Positions 1-6,435 of a stretch of DNA of 11,927 nucleotides are shown in pieces. Under the pieces are notes generated by a model. It was not told the origin of the DNA, made no database searches, and saw only the letters and a program-made list of their open reading frames with translations. The first letter of the stretch is position 1, and the number at the start of each line of letters is the position of its first letter. The position numbers and the translations under genes were made by a program. Origin of the DNA: SZAS-103 sp964640525. Lineage in GTDB: Bacteria; Pseudomonadota; Gammaproteobacteria; Xanthomonadales; Xanthomonadaceae. The stretch lies in assembly GCA_964640525.1 (NCBI GenBank), contig CAZXGS010000074.1, positions 1-11,927 on the forward strand. The letters run 5' to 3'.

Positions 1-169
1 AGCGGCGCTTGAGCGTGCGCGCCAGCAGGTCGAACACGGTGAAGGTGCGCGCGTTGCCGATGTGGATGAAGTTGTAGACGGTCGGCCCACACACGTACAG
101 GGTGACACGCGCCGGATCGGCGGGAACGAAGGTCTCGACCCTGCGGGTCAGGGTGTTGAAGATCTGCAC
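1..169 (-). CDS. cysS: cysteinyl-tRNA synthetase, N-terminal fragment
   Basis: Charges tRNA-Cys with cysteine in the cytoplasm. Only the first 56 codons are present; the gene runs off the left edge. The reverse-strand translation begins VQIFNTLTRRVETF and contains YVCGPTVYNFIHIGNAR (about residues 25-41). This is the class I CysRS start: a Cys of the zinc site in the CGPTVY segment, followed by the HIGH-type ATP-binding motif, here HIGN. The start is the GTG at 169-167. An in-frame TGA lies just upstream and there is no ATG between, so GTG fits both the family N-terminus and the reading frame. The Shine-Dalgarno is weak. The gene is divergent from the glycine-zipper gene. Seen: the motifs. 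Known: the family assignment. Very sure. Confidence 0.95.
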   Translation of the reverse strand, partial: MQIFNTLTRRVETFVPADPARVTLYVCGPTVYNFIHIGNARTFTVFDLLARTLKRR

Positions 170-196
170 GGGGAACTCGGCGGACGAAAGACGCGC

Positions 197-202
197 AGTG
201 TA
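197..202 (-). promoter_or_regulatory. cysS: candidate extended -10 for cysS
   Basis: On the minus strand the sequence reads TTGCTACACT. That is a TACACT hexamer (4 of 6 to TATAAT) preceded by TGC, the TGn of an extended -10. It would place the transcription start near 190, giving a leader of about 20 nt before the GTG. There is no convincing -35, as expected for extended -10 promoters. Inference from sequence only. Confidence 0.4.
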
Positions 203-305
203 GCAATCAGGAATTGTTCAGAACTCGTTATCAGGGCCGGTTAAGCGTGGTGCTGCTGGAATGGGCGCACGACAGGCGATCCATCGAGGATCCAGGAGCA
301 CGTCC

Positions 306-875
306 ATGCGAGTCGTCCATTTCGTGGTTCCGCTGGCGCTGGCCATGTCCGCAGCGCTGGCGGTCTCGCCGGCCGCGGCACAGTACGACGGCCCGCCGCC
401 CCCGTCGCAAGTTGCGCCCGAGCGCGCGCCGGTGGTGTTCGGCTACGCGAACGTGCTGCGCGTGACCCCGGTGTACGACACCTACACCACCACCGAGCAG
501 CGTTGCGATGGCCCGCCGCAGCCGGCACCTCGCGACACCACCGGCGGCACCGTGCTGGGCGCGATCATCGGCGGCGTGCTCGGCAGCACGGTCGGCAAGG
601 GCGACGGCCGCAGGGCCGCCACCGTCGGCGGCGCCGTGGTGGGTGGCGCGATCGGCCACGACGTGGCCAAGAACAGCCAGCCAGATTACGTGCCCTCCGG
701 CTGCCGCATGGTGCAGGTCAACCACGACGGCGACGGCCCGCCGGTGGGATTCGATGTCGAGTACGAGTACAAGGGCGACGTCTTCTCCATCCGCATGCCC
801 TACGACCCCGGCAACCGCATCCGCGTGCGCGTCTCGGTGGTGCCGGCCGACGCCCCGCCGCGCTACCGGCGCTGA
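306..875 (+). CDS. secreted glycine-zipper 2TM domain protein
   Basis: A 189-residue envelope protein of unknown specific function. The start at 306 is chosen over an in-frame ATG at 261 because AGGAG (295-299 region) sits about 7 nt upstream and because it gives a clean signal peptide: MRVVHF, a hydrophobic core, then AVSPAAA before QYDG. A proline-rich stretch follows. At about residues 93-137 comes a Gly-rich segment (GAIIGGVLGSTVGKG, then VGGAVVGGAIGHDVAKN): two short hydrophobic arms with GxxxG spacing joined by a charged turn, as in the glycine-zipper family related to SlyB and the rickettsial 17-kDa antigen. There is no lipobox cysteine, so it is probably periplasmic or outer-membrane associated and not a lipoprotein. 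The C-terminal part (VGFDVEYEYKGDVFSIRMP) looks like a small beta domain often seen with this zipper in xanthomonads. Monocistronic, with a hairpin just after it. Confidence 0.85.
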   Translation: MRVVHFVVPLALAMSAALAVSPAAAQYDGPPPPSQVAPERAPVVFGYANVLRVTPVYDTYTTTEQRCDGPPQPAPRDTTGGTVLGAIIGGVLGSTVGKGDGRRAATVGGAVVGGAIGHDVAKNSQPDYVPSGCRMVQVNHDGDGPPVGFDVEYEYKGDVFSIRMPYDPGNRIRVRVSVVPADAPPRYRR

Positions 876-900
876 CCGGGCAGGCCGGCGCGAAATGGCA

Positions 901-923
901 GCGGACGCCGGCGCGGCGTCCGC
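901..923 (+). terminator. terminator-like hairpin after glycine-zipper gene
   Basis: Perfect 9-bp stem GCGGACGCC / GGCGTCCGC with the 5-nt loop GGCGC, starting 25 nt after the stop codon. No clear U-tract follows, so it may act as a weak or factor-assisted terminator or as an mRNA 3'-end stabiliser. The stem is directly visible; the function is inferred from position. Confidence 0.5.
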
Positions 924-969
924 GGACGTTCGATTGCACAGGGCGCCCGCGGCCACCAGAATCCCGCGC

Positions 970-1587
970 ATGGATAGGGATCCTCTCGCCTGCTGGCTGC
1001 GCCCCGTCACCCTGCAGGGCCGGCACGTCGTGCTGGCGCCGCTGGGCCCGGAACACGCCGCGGCACTGGGCGCGGCCGCCGGCGACGGGCATTTGTGGAA
1101 GCTCTGGTACACCTCGGTGCCGGAACCTGCCGCGGTCGCCGACTACATCGGTGCCGCGCTGACCGATCGCGATGCCGGCAGCGCGCTGCCGTTCGCGGCC
1201 CTGGATGCCACCGGCACGGTCGTCGGCAGCACCCGTTACTGCCACGCCGATCCGCGCAACCGCCGGCTGGAGATCGGCTACACGTGGTACGCCCTGCGCG
1301 CGCAGCGCACCGGGCTGAACACCGAGGCCAAACTGCTGCTCCTGCGCCATGCCTTCGAGGTGCTGGACTGCATCGCGGTGGAGCTGCGCACACACTGGTT
1401 CAACTTCCGCTCCCGGCAGGCCATCGCCCGCCTCGGCGCCAAGCAGGACGGCGTGCTGCGCCAGCACCAGATCATGCCCGATGGCAGCTTTCGCGACACG
1501 GTGGTGTTCTCGATCATCGCCAGCGAGTGGCCGGCGGTGCGGCGGCATCTGCACGCGTTGCTCGATCACGGGCCGGCGCCGGCCTGA
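970..1587 (+). CDS. GNAT family N-acetyltransferase (RimJ/RimL type)
   Basis: A 205-residue predicted acetyl-CoA-dependent acyltransferase of the Acetyltransf_3 / RimJ-RimL branch; the substrate cannot be read from sequence. The N-terminal region (LQGRHVVLAPLGPEHA, residues 16-30) is the usual first strand and 'L-GPEH' motif. Motif A is the strand NRRLEIGYTWY (97-107) followed by the pyrophosphate-loop equivalent QRTGLNTEAKLLLL (112-125). Motif B is NFRSRQAIARLGAK (145-158), the asparagine-containing helix typical of RimL-like enzymes. The frame stays open far upstream, but only the ATG at 970 gives the family N-terminus. No good Shine-Dalgarno is visible. It stands alone between two hairpins. 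Fold assignment is sure; the acceptor (protein N-terminus, amino acid or small molecule) is unknown. Confidence 0.88.
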   Translation: MDRDPLACWLRPVTLQGRHVVLAPLGPEHAAALGAAAGDGHLWKLWYTSVPEPAAVADYIGAALTDRDAGSALPFAALDATGTVVGSTRYCHADPRNRRLEIGYTWYALRAQRTGLNTEAKLLLLRHAFEVLDCIAVELRTHWFNFRSRQAIARLGAKQDGVLRQHQIMPDGSFRDTVVFSIIASEWPAVRRHLHALLDHGPAPA

Positions 1588-1610
1588 GCCCACCGGTCCG
1601 CACCGCGGCG

Positions 1611-1625
1611 CGCAGGGCGCCTGCG
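1611..1625. other. small perfect stem-loop
   Basis: CGCAGG-GCG-CCTGCG, a 6-bp stem with a 3-nt loop, 24 nt after the acetyltransferase stop and without a U-run. It may contribute to transcript 3'-end formation. In this G+C-rich context it could be chance. Confidence 0.25.
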
Positions 1626-1721
1626 GCCATGCCGTGGCAGGCCACGACAGCCTCGCCAGTGGCCGCCAAGCGTGTACGGAATCAATGCCTGGCAGGCACC
1701 GAATCCCGGTCTGCGCGGGAA

Positions 1722-1749
1722 CGCGGGCAAGGGATCCAGCTTGCCCGTG
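1722..1749. terminator. long hairpin between GNAT and phosphate genes
   Basis: CGGGCAAG (1724-1731) pairs perfectly with CTTGCCCG (1740-1747) around the loop GGATCCAG. The stem extends to 10 bp with one G-T pair. It lies upstream of the proposed DUF47-pit promoter, so it most likely belongs to the 3' end of the acetyltransferase transcript. No U-tract follows. The flanking GAATCCCGG...CGCGGGAACGCGGG (1701-1727) is also partly self-complementary and looks like a worn intergenic repeat. Otherwise I see nothing in 1588-1834. Confidence 0.4.
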
Positions 1750-1758
1750 CCACCGCCC

Positions 1759-1789
1759 CTGACGGCGCACCCCCGCGACCATGTAAAAT
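1759..1789 (+). promoter_or_regulatory. candidate promoter of DUF47-pit operon
   Basis: TAAAAT at 1784-1789 (5 of 6 to TATAAT) stands out in G+C-rich surroundings. CTGACG at 1759-1764 is a 4-of-6 match to TTGACA, but the spacing is long at 19 bp. A start near 1796 would leave a leader of about 40 nt to the ATG at 1835. I saw no Pho box (two direct CTGTCAT-like halves). Inference. Confidence 0.4.
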
Positions 1790-1834
1790 CGCGCCTTTCC
1801 GGCCGACGCCGGAGGCCATCCCCCGGAGTCGCGC

Positions 1835-2461
1835 ATGTTCTCCCTGCAGACCATCTTCGGCAGCGGCAAGCAGTTCTTCGGCCTGCTGGAAGCTGCCGCA
1901 GTCGCCGCACTCGACAGCGCGAAGGCGTTGCATGAGATGGTCAAGGCCAGCAACACCACGCCCTCGCTGGAGGAGTTCAAGCGGGTGCGCCAGCGCGAGC
2001 GCGAGATCATCAAGAACATCAACACCGCATTGGTGCATTCCTTCGTCACCCCGATCGAACGCGAGGACATCGAAGCGCTGGCCGGGGCGATCTACCGCAT
2101 CCCCAAGGCGATCGAGAAGTTCGCGGACCGCTACGCGCTGGCCACCGGCAACCTGCGCGCGATCGACTTCGCGCCGCGCGCGGCGATGCTCGAACAGGCC
2201 GCCAGCGTGGTGCTGGACATGGTGCGCCAGTTGCGCGGCTTGAAACTGGAGCCGATGAAGGACCTCAACGACCGCCTGAGCGCGCTGGAAAACGAGGCCG
2301 ATCGGCTGATGCTGGAACTCTACCGCGATCTCTACACCGGCCAATACGACGGCATGGTGGTGCTGCTGATCAAGGACTTCTTCGAGTTGCTGGAAAAGGC
2401 GATCGACCGTTGCCGCGAAGCCGGCACCGTGGCCTATCGCATCGTGCTGAAGAACTCCTGA
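1835..2461 (+). CDS. DUF47 family phosphate transport accessory protein (PhoU-like)
   Basis: A 208-residue cytoplasmic all-helical protein of the DUF47/PhoU_div family, encoded almost always next to Pit permeases and thought to modulate them. The N-terminus MFSLQTIFGSGKQFFGLLEA is typical. Helical and probably coiled segments follow: SLEEFKRVRQREREIIKNIN (about 44-63), then PIEREDIEALAGAIYRIPKA, the core 'RED-ALA--I--I' motif. The C-terminal helix pair contains ENEADRLMLELYRDL and KDFFELLEKAIDRCREAG, equivalent to the PhoU-type E-AD / D--ELLE motifs. Length matches the family. GGAG at 1825-1828, 6 nt before the ATG, supports the start. Ten bases separate its stop from the Pit start, so the two are almost certainly cotranscribed. 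Confidence 0.93.
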   Translation: MFSLQTIFGSGKQFFGLLEAAAVAALDSAKALHEMVKASNTTPSLEEFKRVRQREREIIKNINTALVHSFVTPIEREDIEALAGAIYRIPKAIEKFADRYALATGNLRAIDFAPRAAMLEQAASVVLDMVRQLRGLKLEPMKDLNDRLSALENEADRLMLELYRDLYTGQYDGMVVLLIKDFFELLEKAIDRCREAGTVAYRIVLKNS

Positions 2462-2471
2462 GCACACGGCC

Positions 2472-3602
2472 ATGATGCTGGACTTCGTGCTGGCAGTGGT
2501 GGCGATGGCACTGGTGTTCCAGTACATCAACGGCTTCCACGACACCGCCAACTCGATCGCCACGGTGGTGGCCACCAAGGTGCTCTCGCCGATGCAGGCG
2601 GTGGGCCTGGCGGCGGTCACCAATCTGGTCGGCGCGCTGTGGGGCACGGCGGTGGCCAAGACCATCGCCAGCGGGCTGATCGATACTCAGGTGGTGGCGG
2701 TCACCGCACCGCTGCTGCTGTGCGCCCTGATCGGTGCGATCGTGTGGAACCTGATCACCTGGGCCATGGGTCTGCCGTCCTCCTCCAGCCACGGCCTGAT
2801 CGGCGGCCTGTGCGGAGCGGCGGTGGCCAGCGCGCACGGGAACTGGGGCGCGATCCTGTGGTCGCAACCCGGGCATCCGTGGTTCCGCGGCGAGGGTTTG
2901 TATTGGAAGGTCATCTTGCCGATGGTCAGCTCGCCGATCCTCGGCTTCATCGGCGCCTTCGTGCTGCTGGCCCTGCTGTACGCCATCATCGTGGCGATCG
3001 CGCGCTTCGGCGGCCCGTTCGCGCGGCTGGCGCGGCCGCGCTGGGTGCACGCGTTCTTCCCCAAGGCGCAGCTGGCCAGTGCCGGCTTCATGGGCTTCGC
3101 CCACGGTTCCAACGATGCGCAGAAGACGATGGGCATCATCGCCCTGGCGCTGGTGTCGGCGGCCAAGGCCGGACAGCTCGATGGCCTGCCGCACTGGCTG
3201 GACTTCCTGCGCCCGTCGGCGGCGGCACTGGCGCATGGCGACATCGACCTGTGGATCAAACTCAGCGGCGCGCTGGTGATGGCCGCCGGAACCGCGGGTG
3301 GCGGCTGGAAGATCATCAAGACGATGGGCCACAAGATGGTCAAGCTGCAGCCGATCGACGGTTTTGCCGCCGAAACCGCGGCGGCGAGCGTCATCACCCT
3401 CGCCTCGGCCTGGGGCCTGCCGGTTTCGACCACCCACAACATCTCCGGCGCGATCATGGGTGTGGGCACCGCCAAGAACCCGCGCGCGGTCAAGTGGGGC
3501 GTGGTCGAACGCATCATCTGGGCGTGGATCCTGACCCTGCCGGCCGCCGGCGGTGTGGCGTGGCTGCTGGTGCTCTTGTTCGAAAAACTGGGCTGGGCGT
3601 GA
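2472..3602 (+). CDS. pit: inorganic phosphate transporter, PiT family
   Basis: A 376-residue inner-membrane permease that imports phosphate (usually as a metal-phosphate complex) with the proton gradient. Both halves of the inverted-repeat PiT signature are present: NGFHDTANSIATVVATKVLS near the N-terminus (residues 20-39) and GFAHGSNDAQKTMGI (208-222) in the second half. The first matches the 'G-ND-ANS' signature with FHD in place of AND, as in bacterial low-affinity Pit. Hydrophobic stretches fit about ten membrane segments. SSSHGLIGG (about 100-108) and VSTTHNISGAIMG (about 317-329) are the paired serine/threonine-histidine motifs. Two adjacent ATGs (2472 and 2475) are possible starts. The Shine-Dalgarno is poor, suggesting translational coupling to the DUF47 gene 10 nt upstream. 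Full length, no oddities. Confidence 0.95.
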   Translation: MMLDFVLAVVAMALVFQYINGFHDTANSIATVVATKVLSPMQAVGLAAVTNLVGALWGTAVAKTIASGLIDTQVVAVTAPLLLCALIGAIVWNLITWAMGLPSSSSHGLIGGLCGAAVASAHGNWGAILWSQPGHPWFRGEGLYWKVILPMVSSPILGFIGAFVLLALLYAIIVAIARFGGPFARLARPRWVHAFFPKAQLASAGFMGFAHGSNDAQKTMGIIALALVSAAKAGQLDGLPHWLDFLRPSAAALAHGDIDLWIKLSGALVMAAGTAGGGWKIIKTMGHKMVKLQPIDGFAAETAAASVITLASAWGLPVSTTHNISGAIMGVGTAKNPRAVKWGVVERIIWAWILTLPAAGGVAWLLVLLFEKLGWA

Positions 3603-3657
3603 AGCAGAACCGCCCTTCCCCTCCCGATTCCATCATCCGATCCTGCGAGGTTCGTCG

Positions 3658-5751
3658 ATGCAACGTCACACCCATACCCTGCCCCGGCTCGCCGTGCTGG
3701 CCACCGGCATCCTGCTGGCCATCGCCGGAGCGCCGGCGCAGCCGACAATGCCGGCCAAGACCGCCGCTGCGCCTGCCGCGACCGCGCCGGCAAAGGCCGA
3801 TTTCCTGCAGGCCGACATCGATCCGACGGTGGACCCGCGCAAGGATTTCTTCGACTACGCCAACGGCCGCTGGCTGGCCAGCCATCCGATCCCGGCGGCG
3901 GAATCGTCCTGGGGCATCGGCAACGAGGTCGAGGAAGACACCTACGCCAGCCTGCACAAGATCAACCAGCATTTCGGCCGCCAGCGCTGGCCGCAGGGCA
4001 GCTACGCGCAGAAGATCGGCGACTTCTGGAACACCGCCATGGACACCGCCAAGGTCGACGAGGCAGGCATCGAGCCGCTGGCCGAGGAGATCCGGCGCAT
4101 CGATGCGGTCAAGACCGCTGGCGACGCGATGATGGAGGCGTTTTCGCTCGCGCAGATCGGCGTGGGCGCGTTCTTCGACGCCGACATCCTCCAGGACGAG
4201 AAAAACTCCGACGTGCTGGCCGTGCACTTCAGCCAGGGCGGCTTGGCGCTGGGCGATCGGGATTTCTACTTCAACCCCGAACCCGGCGTGGCCAAGGTGC
4301 GCGAGGAATACGTCGCCCACCTGTCGCGCGTCCTGCAGTTGCTTGGCCGCAAGAGCGCCGATGCCGACGCCGCCGCCGCCAAGGTGATGGCGTTCCAGAC
4401 CGAGTTGGCACGCATCTCGCGCAAGCTCGAAGACCTGCGCGACCCGGACAAGAATTACCACAAGCTCACCCCGGCCGAGTTCACCGCCAAGTTCACCCCG
4501 GACATCCCATGGGCCGAGCGGATGTATTCGTGGAACGTGCAGCCCGAGACGGTGATCGTCGGTCAGCCGGAGTTCTTCGCCGGCATGGACAAGCTGCTGG
4601 GCAAGACCGATCCGGCGGTGCTGCGCGACTACCTGCGCCTGCGTCTGGTCGATGCGTATTCGCCGACCCTGAGCAAGGCATTCGACGAGGAGCATTTCCG
4701 CTTCTACGGCATGGCGATGCGTGGCCAGAAGCAGCAGCGCGAACGCTGGAAGCGCGTGATCGACGCCGAGAACGGCGCGATGGGCATGATCCTGGGCCAG
4801 GCGTATGTCGAGGATCACTTCCCGCCCGCGGCCAAGCAGCGCTACGTGGCGATGGTGGCGGCGGTCAAGCAGGCCTTCGGAGAGCGCATCAAGAAACTGG
4901 AGTGGATGAGCCCGGAGACCAAGACCAAGGCGCTGGCCAAGCTGGAGGCGGTCACCGCCAAGGTCGGCTACCCGGACAAATGGGAAGACTTCCATGGCAT
5001 GAACATCAGCAACAACTCGTACTGCCAGAACATGCTGCGTGCCGCGCTGTGGCACTTCAACGACCGCGTGCGCAAGCTCGCGCTGCCGGTGGATCGCAGC
5101 GAGTGGGACATGTTCCCGCAGACCTATAACGCCTACTACAACCCGTCCAACAACGAGATCGTGTTGCCGGCGGCGATCTTCAGCGTGCCCGGGGTGCCGG
5201 ATGCGCAGGTGGACGACGCGGTGGCCTACGGCTACGCCGCGGCCGGCACGATCGGCCACGAGATCACCCACGGCTTTGACGACGAGGGACGCAAGTTCGA
5301 CGCCAAGGGCAACCTCAGCGACTGGTGGACGGCCGAGGACGCGGCCAAGTTCGAGGCCCGCGCGGCGGTGCTGGCGCGCGAGTTCGATGCCTACGAGCCG
5401 ATCCCCGGCATCCACATCAACGGCAAGGCCAGCCTGGGCGAGAACATCGCCGACTTCGGCGGCGTGCTGATCGGCCTGGATGCCTTCAAGCAGACCAAGC
5501 AGTACCGCGAGGGCAAGAAAATCGGGGGCCTGACCCCGGTGCAGCGCTTCTTCCTTGGCTACGCGATGGGCTGGATGTCCCAGCAGCGCGAGCAGTCCCT
5601 GCGCCAGCACCTGCTGACCGACGTCCACGCCCCCGCCAAGTGGCGCGTGCTCGGGCCACTGTCCAACATTCCGGCGTTCTACACCGCCTTCGGGGTCAAG
5701 CAGGGCGATCCGATGTGGCGCCCGGCCGATCAGCGCGCCGCCATTTGGTGA
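3658..5751 (+). CDS. secreted M13 family zinc metallopeptidase (neprilysin/PepO-like)
   Basis: A 697-residue peptidase that cleaves short peptides, probably in the periplasm. The ATG at 3658 is preferred because GAGG (3647-3650) lies 7 nt upstream and it gives a signal peptide: MQRHTHTLPR, a hydrophobic core, then AIAGAPA before QPT. An Ala/Pro linker leads to the M13 N-terminal domain, beginning DPTVDPRKDFFDYANGRWL. Substrate-binding NAYYN is at 491-495. The zinc site is HEITH (534-538; ligands H534 and H538, catalytic E535) with the third ligand E595 in ENIADFGG and the partner D599. The transition-state histidine is H657 in DVHAPAKWRVLG. All correspond in order and spacing to neprilysin H583/E584/H587, E646/D650 and H711. 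It ends in the usual aromatic tail (RAAIW). There is no lipobox. It starts 55 bp after pit with no terminator seen between. The long antisense frame here (3514-5628) is a composition shadow. Confidence 0.95.
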   Translation: MQRHTHTLPRLAVLATGILLAIAGAPAQPTMPAKTAAAPAATAPAKADFLQADIDPTVDPRKDFFDYANGRWLASHPIPAAESSWGIGNEVEEDTYASLHKINQHFGRQRWPQGSYAQKIGDFWNTAMDTAKVDEAGIEPLAEEIRRIDAVKTAGDAMMEAFSLAQIGVGAFFDADILQDEKNSDVLAVHFSQGGLALGDRDFYFNPEPGVAKVREEYVAHLSRVLQLLGRKSADADAAAAKVMAFQTELARISRKLEDLRDPDKNYHKLTPAEFTAKFTPDIPWAERMYSWNVQPETVIVGQPEFFAGMDKLLGKTDPAVLRDYLRLRLVDAYSPTLSKAFDEEHFRFYGMAMRGQKQQRERWKRVIDAENGAMGMILGQAYVEDHFPPAAKQRYVAMVAAVKQAFGERIKKLEWMSPETKTKALAKLEAVTAKVGYPDKWEDFHGMNISNNSYCQNMLRAALWHFNDRVRKLALPVDRSEWDMFPQTYNAYYNPSNNEIVLPAAIFSVPGVPDAQVDDAVAYGYAAAGTIGHEITHGFDDEGRKFDAKGNLSDWWTAEDAAKFEARAAVLAREFDAYEPIPGIHINGKASLGENIADFGGVLIGLDAFKQTKQYREGKKIGGLTPVQRFFLGYAMGWMSQQREQSLRQHLLTDVHAPAKWRVLGPLSNIPAFYTAFGVKQGDPMWRPADQRAAIW

Positions 5752-5758
5752 CCTCCCG

Positions 5759-5783
5759 CCCCGCGCCAGCGATCGGCGCGGGG
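5759..5783 (+). terminator. terminator-like hairpin after M13 peptidase
   Basis: Perfect 9-bp stem CCCCGCGCC / GGCGCGGGG with the 7-nt loop AGCGATC, starting 8 nt after the peptidase stop codon. The tail (TGAACCTT) is only weakly T-rich. Position and stem strength suggest transcript termination or 3'-end protection. Separates the peptidase from dsbB. Confidence 0.6.
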
Positions 5784-5841
5784 TGAACCTTCACGCCGCG
5801 TCGCGGTCACCTTCCGACCGATCCCTTGCCCGACCTCAGTC

Positions 5842-6348
5842 ATGTCCGACCCTGCCCGCACCTCGTTCCGCATCCGTTTCCTGCTCGGCTGCATCGCCTG
5901 CGCCGGGCTGATGGGCTACGCGCTGTATTCGCAGTACGCGCTGCACCTGGAGCCGTGCAACCTGTGCATCTTCCAGCGCGTGGCGATGATCGCCCTGGGG
6001 CTGGTCTTTGCGGCCGGTGCGCTGGCCGGACCGAGATCGACGCCGGCGCGCTGGATCTGGAGCACGGCGACGGCGCTGGTGGCACTGGTCGGCGCCACGG
6101 TCTCCGCGCGCCACGTCTGGATCCAGTCGCTGCCGGCCGACCAGGTGCCCTCGTGCGGTATCCCGCTCAAGGACATGCTGCAGATGATGAATGCATGGAA
6201 GGTGGTGATGAAGGTGTTCGCCGGCTCCGGCGAATGCGCCAAGATCACCTGGACCTTCCTCGGCCTGTCGATGCCGGGCTGGGTCTTGTTGTGTTTTGCC
6301 GGACTGGCCGCGTGGGCGCTGCTGGCGGGGTTCCGGCGCCGCGCCTGA
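5842..6348 (+). CDS. dsbB: disulfide bond formation protein B
   Basis: A 168-residue inner-membrane thiol oxidase that reoxidises periplasmic DsbA and passes electrons to quinones. Four membrane segments are readable: about 12-30, 44-63, 71-90 and 144-164. The first periplasmic loop has the redox pair C39-N-L-C42 in PCNLCIFQR, including R46, the quinone-site arginine equivalent to E. coli R48. The second loop holds C105 (PSCGIPL) and C132 (GECAKITW), equivalent to E. coli C104 and C130. So all four catalytic cysteines are present with near-identical spacing. Two further cysteines (C17, C20) lie in the first membrane segment. The start has no clear Shine-Dalgarno, but the N-terminus length matches the family. 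No dsbA is in the window. Confidence 0.95.
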   Translation: MSDPARTSFRIRFLLGCIACAGLMGYALYSQYALHLEPCNLCIFQRVAMIALGLVFAAGALAGPRSTPARWIWSTATALVALVGATVSARHVWIQSLPADQVPSCGIPLKDMLQMMNAWKVVMKVFAGSGECAKITWTFLGLSMPGWVLLCFAGLAAWALLAGFRRRA

Positions 6349-6380
6349 GCGGTGCCGTCGTTGCAGGCAAAAGGGTGAAG

Positions 6381-6408
6381 TTGCGGCGGCGCGGCGCTGT
6401 GGCATGAT
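6381..6408 (+). promoter_or_regulatory. candidate sigma-70 promoter of DAHP synthase gene
   Basis: TTGCGG (6381-6386) and CATGAT (6403-6408) are separated by 16 bp: 4 of 6 matches to the -35 (TTG at its start) and 4 of 6 to the -10. Transcription would start near 6415, leaving a leader of about 20 nt. Inference from motif only. Confidence 0.4.
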
Positions 6409-6426
6409 GCTGCTGCACTGCATCAT
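6404..6426. promoter_or_regulatory. perfect inverted repeat over -10/start site: possible operator
   Basis: ATGATGC - nine bases (TGCTGCACT) - GCATCAT is a perfect 7-bp inverted repeat. It overlaps the proposed -10 and ends 9 nt before the DAHP synthase ATG. It could be an operator for a dimeric repressor or, if transcribed, a hairpin that affects ribosome access. It does not match the TyrR or TrpR boxes I know. Role unproven. Confidence 0.35.
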
Positions 6427-6435
6427 CAGTTCGCC

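Noticed and set aside
261..305. Upstream ATG start for the glycine-zipper gene
   Set aside because: It would add 15 polar residues before the signal peptide and lacks a Shine-Dalgarno. The ATG at 306 has AGGAG at proper spacing.
718..2070. 450-codon minus-strand frame
   Set aside because: Covers parts of three plus-strand genes in antisense, with no ribosome binding site or recognisable domain.
3514..5628. 704-codon minus-strand frame
   Set aside because: Antisense to the M13 peptidase gene, whose full motif set is intact on the plus strand. Long antisense frames are expected at this G+C bias. No family features.
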